NCBI GenBank assembly: GCA_051649085.1
Contig: JBOFGK010000052.1
Span: forward strand, 1-64,000
Origin: JBOFGK01 sp051649085
GTDB lineage: Bacteria > Bacillota_I > Bacilli_A > UBA3375
Direction: 5' to 3'
DNA: 64,000 nt
This document shows, in pieces, positions 8,690 to 18,340 of this stretch. A program made the position numbers and the translations under genes. Numbering within the stretch: position 1 is the first letter of the stretch; each line of letters begins with the position of its first letter. The notes below the pieces were generated by a model. It made no database searches and was not told the DNA's origin. It saw only the letters and a program-made list of their open reading frames with translations.

Positions 8690-8843
8690 AGTACCTCCTT
8701 ACTTTAATTATAGCAAAAAAATTCTTTTATTCTTGTCTATTTGATTAAGTACGTTTAAAAAGTATTACAAACGACCAAATATGCTTAAATTCATGTGATA
8801 GAAGCAAAAATATGATAAAATATATAATAGAATGGAGCGAATA

Positions 8844-10478
8844 ATGATCCTCACAAACTTAATACTAATTGGTATACTTATCTACTATTTTATTATTAAA
8901 GCACATAAAGCAATCCATGTTGCCCAACAAAGTGCCTATGATCCTAAAAGATTAACCAAATATATATTGGAAGAAAAGAAATTTGCGATGCCAAATTTTG
9001 AATTTTGTGGTTTAATTTTAGTTTTTCTTGAAATTACAATCCTTAAATTCAATTCAATCCTTGCGAATGTATTTGGAATTGCAGCTATTATTGTTTTCCT
9101 AGGGGGGATAGTAGTTTATCAAAAGGCCTTAAATCGCTTTGTTGGTAAATTATCACTAAAATTGACAGCTCGCATCAAACGTCTAATTGTATCATTTGGA
9201 TTACTACTACTTATCTTTAATCTACTTATTACTATCTTAGGAATTGTAATTGGTGGATTTGGAAACAACTTTAGTCAAATAATTGTCTTACTTGTCTTTG
9301 TTTTTACTGTCTCGATAGTTGAGTTATACTTTTTTGTTAAGCTTGCACTAATTACAAATGAACCAATTGAAGCAAGAATTCGTTTAGGATTTCAAAAACA
9401 AGCACAGGCAAAATTAGCCGCAAACAAAGGGTTAAGAGTAATTGGAATAACAGGTAGTTATGGAAAGACTTCAATTAAAAATATTTTAAATGATATTATT
9501 AGTGATTTTGAACCAACTTTAATGACACCTGAAAGTTTCAATACACCAAATGGACTAACGATTACCGTTAATAATCACTTAACAAAATTACATCGAAATT
9601 TCATTGCCGAAATGGGTGCTTATTATGAGGGGGAAATTGAAGAACTATGCAATTTAGTTAGTCCATCAATTGGAATAATTTCGAGTATTGGACCACAACA
9701 TTTAGAAACATTTGGTTCAATTGAGACGATTCAAAAAACTAAAATGGAACTGATCGAATCATTACCGACAGATGGTTTAGCAGTTCTTAATTTTGATAAT
9801 GAATATATTCGAAATTATCAAGTGAAAAATTCAGTTAAGCAAGTATTCTATTCTATAACTGATCAATCAGTTGATTTATTTGCTAGTAACATTCAGATTA
9901 GGTCAGATGGTTTGATTTTTGATGCAAATTTTAAAGATGGACGGACATTTACATTAAATACTAGATTACTTGGAAGACATAGCATTTCCAATTTACTAGC
10001 TGCAATCTTAGTTGCTGATTACTTAAACTATGACTTATCTAAATTAGCACAAACAATTCAAAAAGTTAAACCAATTGCTCATCGATTAGAACTTAAGAAA
10101 ATTTCTAATAATCTTACAATAATTGATGATGCATTCAATGGAAATGTTGAAGGAATTAAAGAAGGTATTGATATTTTAAGTCGATTTGAAGAAACAGAAC
10201 GGATTATTATCACACCAGGATTAATTGATTTAGGACAAATAACTAAAAGTGCCCATATTGAAATTGGAAAATTGATTGGTCAAAAAGTTGATAAAGTAGT
10301 TATAGTTGGGAAAATAAACTATGATGCTTTAATGGAAGGGTTAATCCAAACTGAAATGCCTAAAGAAAACATAAGTCAATTTGATAATTTTATTGATGGA
10401 TATAACAGTGCGATTAAAGTGAATAAAAAACAAGTAATATTAATTGCCAATGATTTACCAGATAAATTTAATAAGTAA
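8844..10478 (+). CDS. murF: MurF-like UDP-MurNAc-tripeptide D-alanyl-D-alanine ligase with membrane domain
   Basis: Mur ligase family; by family and context it adds D-Ala-D-Ala to the cell-wall precursor. Start chosen at the ATG with GGAGCGA 3-10 bp upstream (an ATG 12 bp earlier lacks a site). Seen in 544 residues: about five hydrophobic segments in residues 1-170, then the Mur ligase core with ATP loop GITGSYGKTSIK (201-212), NTPNGLTITVNN, and the MurF-like metal/substrate block from MGAYYEGEIEEL onward. The membrane domain is absent from classical MurF. The neighbour ddl makes the dipeptide substrate, which supports the call. Confidence 0.82.
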   Translation: MILTNLILIGILIYYFIIKAHKAIHVAQQSAYDPKRLTKYILEEKKFAMPNFEFCGLILVFLEITILKFNSILANVFGIAAIIVFLGGIVVYQKALNRFVGKLSLKLTARIKRLIVSFGLLLLIFNLLITILGIVIGGFGNNFSQIIVLLVFVFTVSIVELYFFVKLALITNEPIEARIRLGFQKQAQAKLAANKGLRVIGITGSYGKTSIKNILNDIISDFEPTLMTPESFNTPNGLTITVNNHLTKLHRNFIAEMGAYYEGEIEELCNLVSPSIGIISSIGPQHLETFGSIETIQKTKMELIESLPTDGLAVLNFDNEYIRNYQVKNSVKQVFYSITDQSVDLFASNIQIRSDGLIFDANFKDGRTFTLNTRLLGRHSISNLLAAILVADYLNYDLSKLAQTIQKVKPIAHRLELKKISNNLTIIDDAFNGNVEGIKEGIDILSRFEETERIIITPGLIDLGQITKSAHIEIGKLIGQKVDKVVIVGKINYDALMEGLIQTEMPKENISQFDNFIDGYNSAIKVNKKQVILIANDLPDKFNK

Positions 10479-10487
10479 GGAGTACAA

Positions 10488-11648
10488 ATGAATATAGCAG
10501 TTATATACGGCGGGGAAAGTGTTGAACATGAAGTTTCAATAATTAGTGCAATTCAAGCAATTGAAAACATAGATCGTGGGAAATATAATGTAATTAATGT
10601 GTATCTTACGAAAAAAGGTCAATTCAAAGTCGATGAGTCGTTGACAAATATTGATACATACAAAGATTTACAAGCAATTGATAAGTTAGCGAGCTATCAA
10701 TTTGTAAAGACTGAGAATCAAGTATTACTTGAACCAACGATTAAAAAAATGTTTGGTAATCGACCAACATTTGAAATTGATGTTTTCTTTCCAATCGTGC
10801 ATGGAACAGGTGTAGAAGATGGAAAATTACAAGGATATTTATCACATTTTAAGCGTCCAATTGTCGGACCAACAGTTGTAAGTGGAGTTGTCGGTCAAGA
10901 CAAAGCAATCATGAAAGATTTATTGAAAGCACATCAAATAAATCAAGTTGAATATGTGTGGATTTATGATAATGAATCAATCGCCGCAAATGTTAGTAAA
11001 ATTTTAGACTCGTTGTCTTTACCTGTAATTATAAAACCAGCTAATTTAGGTTCATCAGTGGGAATTGAAGTTGCAAAAACTGAAGTTGAACTTGAACAGG
11101 CGATTGTATCAGGTTTTACATTTGATCAAAAATTAGTAGTTGAACGCTTATTAACAGACTTTGATGAATATAATATTTCTCTTTTAGGTAATTTTCGAGA
11201 ATTAAAATGTTCAGCAATTGAAAAACCAGTAAAAAATGATGAATTCTTATCGTATGAAGATAAATATTTATCAGATGGTGGCGGTAAAAAAGGTGGAAAA
11301 ACAAGTTCCGGAATGGCTTCTCTTTCACGTGAAATCCCAGCTAATATAAGTGAAGAATTAAAAATGCAAATAATTGAATTAGCAACAAAAGCATTTTATG
11401 TTTTGAACACAAGTGGAGTAGCGAGATTTGATTTAATGGTCAGTGAAAATGAAGTATATATTAATGAAGTTAATTCGATTCCAGGTTCATTAGCATATTA
11501 TTTGTGGGAAGCAAATGGATATAAGTATCAAGAAATCTTGACAGATATTATTGAATTAAGTATTATTGAGTTTTTTAAAGAACAAAAACTAAACCGAACA
11601 TTTGAAACAAATATTTTGAATGTGGGTAAATTGGGGACGAAAAAATAA
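10488..11648 (+). CDS. ddl: D-alanine--D-alanine ligase
   Basis: ATP-grasp enzyme joining two D-alanines. Seen: N-terminal IYGGESVEHEVSIISA; ATP-binding IIKPANLGSSVGIEVAK; C-terminal catalytic VARFDLMVSENEVYINEVN followed by SIPGSLAYYLW. The serine/tyrosine loop with DKY and GGKTSSGMAS is present. At 386 residues it is longer than the usual 310-360. It follows the MurF-like gene after 9 bp and overlaps the next start by one base, so precursor synthesis is co-ordinated. Confidence 0.93.
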   Translation: MNIAVIYGGESVEHEVSIISAIQAIENIDRGKYNVINVYLTKKGQFKVDESLTNIDTYKDLQAIDKLASYQFVKTENQVLLEPTIKKMFGNRPTFEIDVFFPIVHGTGVEDGKLQGYLSHFKRPIVGPTVVSGVVGQDKAIMKDLLKAHQINQVEYVWIYDNESIAANVSKILDSLSLPVIIKPANLGSSVGIEVAKTEVELEQAIVSGFTFDQKLVVERLLTDFDEYNISLLGNFRELKCSAIEKPVKNDEFLSYEDKYLSDGGGKKGGKTSSGMASLSREIPANISEELKMQIIELATKAFYVLNTSGVARFDLMVSENEVYINEVNSIPGSLAYYLWEANGYKYQEILTDIIELSIIEFFKEQKLNRTFETNILNVGKLGTKK

Positions 11649-12712
11649 TGTCAGTTACATATTTTATTATAAGCTTCGTTTTAACACTAATTTTTGTTCC
11701 GATTTGCAAGTGGTTAGCTTTTAAAATTGATATTGTTGATCGGCCAAATGAGGCGCGAAAAATTCACAGACGTACAACTCCTTACCTCGGTGGATTAGCC
11801 ATTTATTGTTCAGCACTATTAACATATTTGATTTATATTAGATTTCAAGTTAATAATCTTCAAGATATTTATATGTGGGCAATTGCGTTAGTTGTAGTTT
11901 TATTTGGAATGTATGATGATAAATTTGGAATGGATGCAAGAATTAAATTGCTATTTCAGATAATAATTGCGATTATCTCATCAGTGCTATTTACTGATAT
12001 TTCGAGAATTGATTTAATCTTTTTCTCCCCATATGTTTCAGAAACAACGGGAACTATAATTGGAGTAATTTGGATTGTTGCAATGATGAATGCCTTTAAC
12101 TTAATGGATGGATTAGATGGACTCGTTGGTGGATTAGCATTAGTATCTCTTTCGGTTATCTTTATTATTTCTTTAAGTATTGGAGATGTAACTCAACTTC
12201 TTTTTGTGACAATTTTGATCGGTTCAATATTAGGGTTTTTATTTTATAATTTTTATCCAGCAGAAATTTTCTTAGGTGATTCAGGAGCCTTGCTATTAGG
12301 GTATTTTGTTAGTTATATTTCGCTTGGTCAATATAAAACATCAACACTTACGACGACAGCAATCATTTTTTTAATTGCGTTTATCCCAATTTTGGATATT
12401 TGTTTATCTGTTTTACGACGTCGTAAAAACAATCAAGCTGTTTTTAAAGCGGATTCATTGCATTTTCATCATCGAATAATGCGAAAGGATTTTTCACATC
12501 AACAAGCAGTGCTTATAATATATGTAATAATGATCTATTATGGAATAGAAGCGTTAGTCTTATTTTTCGCTCCATATACATGGAAAACTGCTTCAATAGT
12601 GGTAACGCTTATTGTTACTTGGTTGATTGTCGAATATTTATATTTACTATCAGACAAATATACGATTATTAGAAAATTTATTAATCGAAAGATTAGAAAA
12701 AGGAGAACATAA
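11648..12712 (+). CDS. tagO: Undecaprenyl-phosphate sugar-1-phosphate transferase (TagO/WecA family)
   Basis: Membrane enzyme of the MraY/WecA family; moves a sugar-1-phosphate (commonly GlcNAc) from UDP onto undecaprenyl phosphate to start teichoic acid or capsule synthesis. Seen: 354 residues with about ten hydrophobic segments; DRPNEARKIHRRTTPYLGG, the acidic NAFNLMDGLDGLVGG, LGDSGALLLG, and the cytoplasmic HFHHRIMRKDFSHQQAV loop, which favours TagO/WecA over MraY. Its ATG shares a base with the ddl stop. The exact sugar is not visible from sequence. Confidence 0.85.
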   Translation: MSVTYFIISFVLTLIFVPICKWLAFKIDIVDRPNEARKIHRRTTPYLGGLAIYCSALLTYLIYIRFQVNNLQDIYMWAIALVVVLFGMYDDKFGMDARIKLLFQIIIAIISSVLFTDISRIDLIFFSPYVSETTGTIIGVIWIVAMMNAFNLMDGLDGLVGGLALVSLSVIFIISLSIGDVTQLLFVTILIGSILGFLFYNFYPAEIFLGDSGALLLGYFVSYISLGQYKTSTLTTTAIIFLIAFIPILDICLSVLRRRKNNQAVFKADSLHFHHRIMRKDFSHQQAVLIIYVIMIYYGIEALVLFFAPYTWKTASIVVTLIVTWLIVEYLYLLSDKYTIIRKFINRKIRKRRT

Positions 12713-14079
12713 TGAAAAAATTTAAACAAGCAAGCCTTCTATTAGCTGTTTTTTTACTAGGAGCATTAACAACATTTCCAATTTATTATGCATTTAGTGA
12801 TTTAAAATATATAGCCTTTAAAAATGAAATAATCAATAATTTTGATGGTGAAATTGATCAAGCAAAATTTGAAGAAGCAACCTTTAAAGGAATGGTTTCA
12901 GGATTGGGTGATCCAAACTCTGAGTATTTTACAAGGGAAGAATTAGATGCCTTTAGTAAAAGGTTAGCAACTAACTATAAAGGAGTTGGAATTCAAATCG
13001 GAAAAAACGAAACGAATGAAATTATTATTACAGGGGTAACAATAGGTAGTCCAGCTGAAAAAGCCGGTGTTTTACCAGGTGATATTATAAAAGCTGTAAA
13101 TGATAAAGAGCTAGTACCAGAAACGACAACACAAGAAGTTGTTGAAATGGTTAAGGCGAAAGATACAGCAAAAATAAAATTGAAAAATCCAATTAATGGT
13201 AAAGAAATGGATAAAAATATTACACTTACAGATATTGCTAATGAATCAATTTATGGAAAAATGCTTGATGATAATGGAAAGAAAGTTGGGTTAATTAAAA
13301 TATTTGACTTCTCGGAAAATACAGCAGAAGAATTTGCTAAAGAATTAACTAAACTAGAAGCTGATGGTATGGAAGCTTTAATAATTGATGTTCGAGATAA
13401 TGGTGGTGGGTATTTAGCGACGGTTCAGTCAATTATCGACCAAATTGTACCGAATACAAAACCAGCAGTAACAACAAAATCAAAAGGTAAAGTTACAGAT
13501 CAATACACAAGTAAACTAACAGAAGCGAAAAAATATCCAATTGCCTTACTTCAAAATGAAAATAGTGCATCAGCTTCAGAAATTTTATCAGGAGCTTTAT
13601 TAGAAATAAATAAATCAGCAATCGTTGGAACGAAAAGTTATGGAAAAGGATCAGTTCAATCACAATTTAATGCTCCGAATGGTGGAACGCTTAAAATGAC
13701 AATGGCTCATTGGTATACACCAGATGATAACTTGATTGATAAAAAAGGAATTGAGCCAACTGTAAAAGTTGATAAAAGTATTAGATACGGAGATCAATTA
13801 CCAATCTCAAAAATTTATCAAGAAGGAGATAGTGACTTAGTTGTCCAAGCAATAAATAACGATTTATATGCCTTGGGTTATACAGTAACTGCAGATTCGG
13901 ATAAATTCGATGCACAAACAACAGCAGCAGTTAAATCGTTCCAAGAAAGTAATGGTGAAACAGCAACAGGAAAAGTGGATCAAAAAATATTAATGATTCT
14001 TGCGAATAAAGCAAAATATGAAGGGTTAAATTCGAAAAGTGACTCATATATAAAAGCAGCACTTGAACAATTTAAATAA
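12712..14079 (+). CDS. ctpA: S41 family C-terminal processing peptidase with PDZ and peptidoglycan-binding domains
   Basis: Exported serine protease. Seen: one N-terminal membrane anchor (residues 7-27), PDZ domain at about 90-160 (GVGIQIG, GSPAEKAGVLPGD), S41 core with the Ser in NSASASE (284-290) and the catalytic lysine at about 312 in SYGKGSVQ, then a C-terminal peptidoglycan-binding-1 type repeat (about 375-440). The 455-residue length and domain order match Bacillus CtpA/CtpB. The ribosome site GGAG is 6 bp from the ATG. Likely acts outside the membrane on wall or signalling proteins. Confidence 0.92.
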   Translation: MKKFKQASLLLAVFLLGALTTFPIYYAFSDLKYIAFKNEIINNFDGEIDQAKFEEATFKGMVSGLGDPNSEYFTREELDAFSKRLATNYKGVGIQIGKNETNEIIITGVTIGSPAEKAGVLPGDIIKAVNDKELVPETTTQEVVEMVKAKDTAKIKLKNPINGKEMDKNITLTDIANESIYGKMLDDNGKKVGLIKIFDFSENTAEEFAKELTKLEADGMEALIIDVRDNGGGYLATVQSIIDQIVPNTKPAVTTKSKGKVTDQYTSKLTEAKKYPIALLQNENSASASEILSGALLEINKSAIVGTKSYGKGSVQSQFNAPNGGTLKMTMAHWYTPDDNLIDKKGIEPTVKVDKSIRYGDQLPISKIYQEGDSDLVVQAINNDLYALGYTVTADSDKFDAQTTAAVKSFQESNGETATGKVDQKILMILANKAKYEGLNSKSDSYIKAALEQFK

Positions 14080-14085
14080 AAGAAT

Positions 14086-14928
14086 ATGATTATAGATGGG
14101 AAAAAAAGTAGTGGAAATTTAAAAGATAAGCAACAAGTTAAAATTGCCACACTAAGTCAAAAACCTAAACTGGTAATTATTCAAGTTGGTGACAATGATG
14201 CTTCAAATCGTTATGTCAATCATAAACTAAAATATGGGGAAGCAATTGGAGCGACAGTTGAAATTCGAAAGTATGATAGTTCTTTGACAGAAGTGGCATT
14301 AAGACAAGAAATTATTGATTTAAATAGGACAGAAGATGTAAATGGAATTCTTGTTCAGTTGCCATTACCAAATCATTTAAATGAGCAAGTAGTAATTGAA
14401 ACAATCGATCCCCAAAAAGATGTTGATGGTTTCCACCCGTATAACCTCGGGAAATTATTAATTGGTTTAGATACAATAATTCCATGTACAGTTGCGGGTG
14501 TTCATCAATTATTGTCAGAATATGAAGTTGAATTAACAGGAAAACACATTTGTATGATTGGTCGTAGTAACATAGTTGGAAAACCACTTGCAAATTTGTT
14601 AGTGAACTATGGTGCAACAGTGACAATTTGTAATAGTAAAACGTCTGATTTACAGAGAATTACACAAAAAGCAGATATTATAATCTCAGCAATTGGTCAG
14701 CCAAAATTTTTCACAAAAGAGTATTTTGGAACAAATATGCCAGTTGTAATTGATGTTGGTATGAATCTTGATGAAGATGGAAAATTATGTGGTGATGTTG
14801 ATTTCAATGAAGTTCAAGGACTTTGCAGTAAAATTACGCCAGTACCAGGTGGAGTTGGACCAATGACAGTTAGTTTTGTTTTTGAAAATTTACTTAAGTG
14901 TGTAGATGTTCAAACAAACGTAAAATAA
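14086..14928 (+). CDS. folD: Bifunctional methylenetetrahydrofolate dehydrogenase/cyclohydrolase
   Basis: One-carbon enzyme interconverting methylene-, methenyl- and formyl-tetrahydrofolate with NADP. Seen: 280 residues; VGDNDASNRYVNHKLKYGE with the catalytic lysine region, GILVQLPLPNHL, DVDGFHPYNLGKL, the dinucleotide loop GRSNIVGKPLANLL and the C-terminal PGGVGPMTVSF. One oddity: the loop usually written PCTPxG reads PCTVAG here. The start follows ctpA after 6 bp and has no strong ribosome site (AAAAGAAT), so it may rely on coupling. Confidence 0.93.
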   Translation: MIIDGKKSSGNLKDKQQVKIATLSQKPKLVIIQVGDNDASNRYVNHKLKYGEAIGATVEIRKYDSSLTEVALRQEIIDLNRTEDVNGILVQLPLPNHLNEQVVIETIDPQKDVDGFHPYNLGKLLIGLDTIIPCTVAGVHQLLSEYEVELTGKHICMIGRSNIVGKPLANLLVNYGATVTICNSKTSDLQRITQKADIIISAIGQPKFFTKEYFGTNMPVVIDVGMNLDEDGKLCGDVDFNEVQGLCSKITPVPGGVGPMTVSFVFENLLKCVDVQTNVK

Positions 14929-14950
14929 AAAATTAAAAATTAGGAGCAAA

Positions 14951-16048
14951 ATGAGTTTAACAGCAGGAATTGTTGGATTACCAAACGTGGGAAAATCAAC
15001 ATTATTTAACGCGATTACTAAAAGTGAGATTGAAGCTGCAAATTATCCGTTTGCAACAATCGAACCAAATGTGGGAATTGTTGAAGTACCAGATGAAAGA
15101 ATGATTGAAATTACTAAGTTAGTACAACCGCAAAAAGTAATTCCAACAACTATTGAATTTACCGATATTGCCGGTTTAGTAAAAGGGGCTTCAAAAGGTG
15201 AAGGATTAGGAAACCAATTCTTAGCAAACATTCGTGAAGTTGATGCAATTGTACAAGTTGTTCGATGTTTTGAAGATGATAACATAATTCATGTTGAAGG
15301 AAATGTCAATCCACTTCGTGATATTGAAACGATTAATCTTGAATTAATTTGGTCGGATCTAGAGCAAGTTGAAAAAAGATTAGGTAGAATTGAGAGTAAA
15401 TCAAGACACGATAAAGATTTAGCAGAAGAAGTAGTTGTACTTAAGAAAATTCAAGCAGTCTTTTTAGAAGAAAAACCTGCTCGTGTGTGTGAACTATCTA
15501 AAGAAGAAAAATTTGTAATTAAACATATGAATCTATTGACAATAAAGCCAGTGTTATATGTAGCAAATGTGTCAGAAGAAGATTTACTTGCTCCAACAGA
15601 AAATGCTCATTATAATGATGTTGTTGAATATGCCAATAATAATCAAGCAATGGTTACCTATATTTCAGCAAAAATTGAGGAAGATCTTGTCGAATTAAGT
15701 GATGAAGAGAAAAAAGAATTTTTAAATGATTTAGGTGTTGAAGAAGCCGGTCTTGATCGTTTGATTAAGTTAACATATCAATTACTTGAGCTGCAAACTT
15801 ATTTTACAGCAGGTGTAAAAGAAGTTCGTGCTTGGACATTTATTAAGGGAATGACAGCACCTCAATGTGCAGGAATTATTCATACAGATTTTGAACGTGG
15901 ATTTATTCGTGCGGAAATAATGGCGTATGATGATTTAATTAAGCATGGTTCGGAAAAAGCAGTTAAAGAAGCCGGAAAACTTGGAAGTGAAGGAAAAGAA
16001 TATATAATGCGAGATGGCGATATTGTCCACTTCTTATTTAATGTTTAA
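14951..16048 (+). CDS. ychF: Redox-regulated ATPase YchF (OLA1 family)
   Basis: Obg-like ATPase that binds ribosomes. Seen: 365 residues; G1 loop GLPNVGKSTLFNAI, DIAGLVKGASKGEGLGNQF, and the altered G4-like NVSEED motif that confers ATP preference in this family; C-terminal TGS domain ending in MRDGDIVHFLFNV. AGGAG precedes the ATG by 5 bp. It closes the 8.8-16 kb gene run and is followed by a clear terminator. Confidence 0.96.
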   Translation: MSLTAGIVGLPNVGKSTLFNAITKSEIEAANYPFATIEPNVGIVEVPDERMIEITKLVQPQKVIPTTIEFTDIAGLVKGASKGEGLGNQFLANIREVDAIVQVVRCFEDDNIIHVEGNVNPLRDIETINLELIWSDLEQVEKRLGRIESKSRHDKDLAEEVVVLKKIQAVFLEEKPARVCELSKEEKFVIKHMNLLTIKPVLYVANVSEEDLLAPTENAHYNDVVEYANNNQAMVTYISAKIEEDLVELSDEEKKEFLNDLGVEEAGLDRLIKLTYQLLELQTYFTAGVKEVRAWTFIKGMTAPQCAGIIHTDFERGFIRAEIMAYDDLIKHGSEKAVKEAGKLGSEGKEYIMRDGDIVHFLFNV

Positions 16049-16063
16049 TTAAAATAAAAAATT

Positions 16064-16103
16064 AAGTTACGAAACATGGATGCATGTTTTCGTAACTTTT
16101 TTT
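16064..16103 (+). terminator. ychF terminator
   Basis: Stem AAGTTACGAA-ACATG / CATGTTTTCGTAACTT with one bulged base, GATG-type loop, followed by seven Ts. Confidence 0.88.
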
Positions 16104-16318
16104 ATAAAACTTCTTCATACATTGTGATATAATGATTTAGTAATATAGTTTTTAAAGAAAGTATTGGATTGACTTTAAATCCAAACAAGAAAGTTTTTTA
16201 AAATTGAAAAATTATGAAAAAGTATTTTACATTTTTGAAATAATTAAATGGAAATTTATTCGTTTTTCAGCAAATAAATCTTCATATTTCATCGTGACTA
16301 AAAGTAAAGGAGTATTGT

Positions 16319-16749
16319 ATGAATAAAAAATCAGCGTTTATAGTGTTTGTGCTAATATCTATCCTATGTTATTTAATAACATCAAGATGGGAAGTTTTAG
16401 AATCAAGAACAATAACTTTAAGTTTGAACCTGGCTATGATTGGGTTAAACCTTTTGCATCAGTAAATATGTTGATGTTTTGGGTTATCGAGTCGCTGATG
16501 GTCATAACCTTGGTTTTGTTTATAAGAAACAAAGAAAAATATCAACAAATGTATAAATATATTTGTTTTACAGCTATTGGTTTATTCACACTATCAATCA
16601 TAAGTGAGAGAATTGGAATTCTTATTTACAATTCAGAGACATTTAGTATTCCATATTTTGAACTTGGATATTATGTTATTGTAGTAATTAATGTTTACTT
16701 ACTGTTTAGTGATAAGAAAATAACTAATCAAATCTTTAGTGATAAATAA
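16319..16749 (+). pseudogene. Frameshifted small membrane protein gene
   Basis: A start with good site AAAGGAG (16319) opens a frame with an N-terminal hydrophobic segment (MNKKSAFIVFVLISILCYL) that stops at 16463-16465. The next frame (offset by one missing base) stays open from before 16366 to 16749 and encodes PGYDWVKPFASVN followed by three hydrophobic segments. The overlap of the two frames fits one membrane protein of about 140 residues split by a single-base deletion around 16370-16440. A sequencing error is the alternative. The upstream stretch 16105-16318 holds a possible -10 (TATAAT near 16124) and nothing else I can name. Confidence 0.6.
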
Positions 16750-16812
16750 TGTAATCTAATCATGATGATTAAAAACGTTATTCCATCTAAAAATCAAAAA
16801 TAGAAATAAAAA

Positions 16813-16862
16813 AAAGAATCAAATCCATAGATTCCTAATTGGAGTCTTAGATTTGATTCTTT
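16813..16862. terminator. Bidirectional terminator
   Basis: Thirteen-bp arms AAAGAATCAAATC and GATTTGATTCTTT around a 24-nt loop, with A-rich left and T-containing right flanks, between the convergent pseudogene and nrdI. Confidence 0.75.
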
Positions 16863-16940
16863 ATAAGTATGTGAAATTTTATGTTAAATATTTTTCATTA
16901 AACATGGAGTGTAAAAATTTAAAAAATAACAAGAATTCAC

Positions 16941-17291
16941 TTAGCTGTTTAGAAAATCAAGAATAATTTTTTCATCAGCTTCTGTACCTTCGTTTTCAAA
17001 AGTATGTAGTACAGGTACACTAAATTGGTCAGCGATTGTCTCTGCAGTTTTGCAATAGTCATCACCATATGATTTATCCCCACTTGCAACAACGGCTTTT
17101 AGATGACCAGAATTTTCTTCTAAAAAGTCTTCTAATTCGTATGGAATATCACCATAATCCATTGAATATGTGATTAGTAAAAAATCTTCGTTGATTGTTT
17201 CGTTTCCATCTTCAACTTTTAAAGCATCAATGTTTAACCTTTCAACAAAGCTTTCAACATTACCTGTTTGAGTTGCATATACAAGTTTCAT
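16941..17291 (-). CDS. nrdI: NrdI-like flavodoxin
   Basis: Small flavoprotein; NrdI supplies oxidant for the dimanganese centre of class Ib ribonucleotide reductase. Seen: 116 residues, FMN loop YATQTGNVESFVERL, then VVASGDKSYGDDYCK and PVLHTFENEGTEADE, which match the NrdI pattern (ASGN.NFG, FE..GT). A generic short flavodoxin cannot be excluded. nrdE and nrdF are not adjacent, whereas they usually are. GGAGG is placed before the ATG. Confidence 0.78.
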   Translation of the reverse strand: MKLVYATQTGNVESFVERLNIDALKVEDGNETINEDFLLITYSMDYGDIPYELEDFLEENSGHLKAVVASGDKSYGDDYCKTAETIADQFSVPVLHTFENEGTEADEKIILDFLNS

Positions 17292-17371
17292 TTTTTCCTC
17301 CGTTTTAAATTTTTTTGTTCAAAAATATTATATCATATTAGGCAACAAAAATGTAAGATATGCTTACTAGA

Positions 17372-18067
17372 TTATAAATTTTCTAAATAGTCAAGATCAG
17401 TTCGGATTGCCCCAACTTTCCAGTCGTTGTTCTCATCAATGATTAACTCACGACAATACTCACATTTAATTGTTTGGAAAATTTGAACAGGAGCATCACA
17501 ATTCGGACAACGATCACTAAAAGCGACGTTTGCAGTTGCGTTTCCATCTTTAATAAGCAATAAATCAATTTTAAAACTTGTATTTGACAGTTCAGGTTTT
17601 TCACTGAATGTTTCATCAATTCCAAAGTAAGTGTCAGCGACTAAATCGATTGTGTAAGCTTGAACAATATGAGCATTTTCCACATAGGTGTTTAGTAAAG
17701 TAAATTTTGTTAGTTTTGGTTTATAAAATATAACTTTTTGTTTAGTTTCTTTTAAATGATTAATTTTTTCTTCACCTTTGGCAGTAACCGAATCAATAAA
17801 ACCATTTGTCAGTTTAGAAACACTTTTTTGTTCGATTGCTTCTAAATAACGATAGACTAATAATCTTGCTTGAACCGCAATCTTTTTTTGTTCATCTGGT
17901 GATAAGTTGTTACGCTCTAAAATTTCAGCTGCAAGTTTTGAATCAATCTCTTCTTGGCGTTTTTGTCTTGCTTTTTCAAGTGATGTTTGGATAAGTAGTA
18001 TTATTGCAACTAAAACTAATCCAATAATAAAAATAGTGAAAAACATCATTCCATACATTCCGTACAT
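17372..18067 (-). CDS. Membrane-anchored Tim44-like protein with zinc ribbon
   Basis: Function unknown. Seen in 231 residues: N-terminal hydrophobic segment (8-27), charged coil (30-60), a region resembling Tim44-like domains (about 70-180), and a C-terminal zinc ribbon with CPNCDAP and CEYCREL. AAGGAGG lies 7 bp before the start codon. It is transcribed with or just upstream of nrdI. By analogy such proteins are membrane-associated binding proteins, but no partner is evident. Confidence 0.65.
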   Translation of the reverse strand: MYGMYGMMFFTIFIIGLVLVAIILLIQTSLEKARQKRQEEIDSKLAAEILERNNLSPDEQKKIAVQARLLVYRYLEAIEQKSVSKLTNGFIDSVTAKGEEKINHLKETKQKVIFYKPKLTKFTLLNTYVENAHIVQAYTIDLVADTYFGIDETFSEKPELSNTSFKIDLLLIKDGNATANVAFSDRCPNCDAPVQIFQTIKCEYCRELIIDENNDWKVGAIRTDLDYLENL

Positions 18068-18340
18068 TATTCCTCCTTGTTTCCTCTTTAAAAATTATAC
18101 CATGTAACAATTCTAGATGTTTGAAAAGTAGTGATTATTTGCAAAATTAAGAAGAAAATTAACTTCTAATTTAGTTTGGAGAAAAGTTTAAAGTAATCAC
18201 TATATGTTATGAAGTTTTCTTTGAAAATAGAAGTGCTTATTTATTACTAATCATTTTACATATTTTTGAATAATTATCCAATAAATATGGTAAAATATTA
18301 AAGAAGTTAAATTTTAGCACACTTTATATAAGGAGTAAAA
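18068..18340. other. Intergenic region with long-range inverted repeat
   Basis: Between divergent genes. TAGTGATTA (18129-18137) and TAATCACTA (18194-18202) pair perfectly around a 56-nt loop that itself holds a weaker AAGAAG/CTTCT stem. A likely extended -10 (TGGTAAAAT near 18285-18295) serves the thioredoxin-like gene. No ORF supported. Confidence 0.4.
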
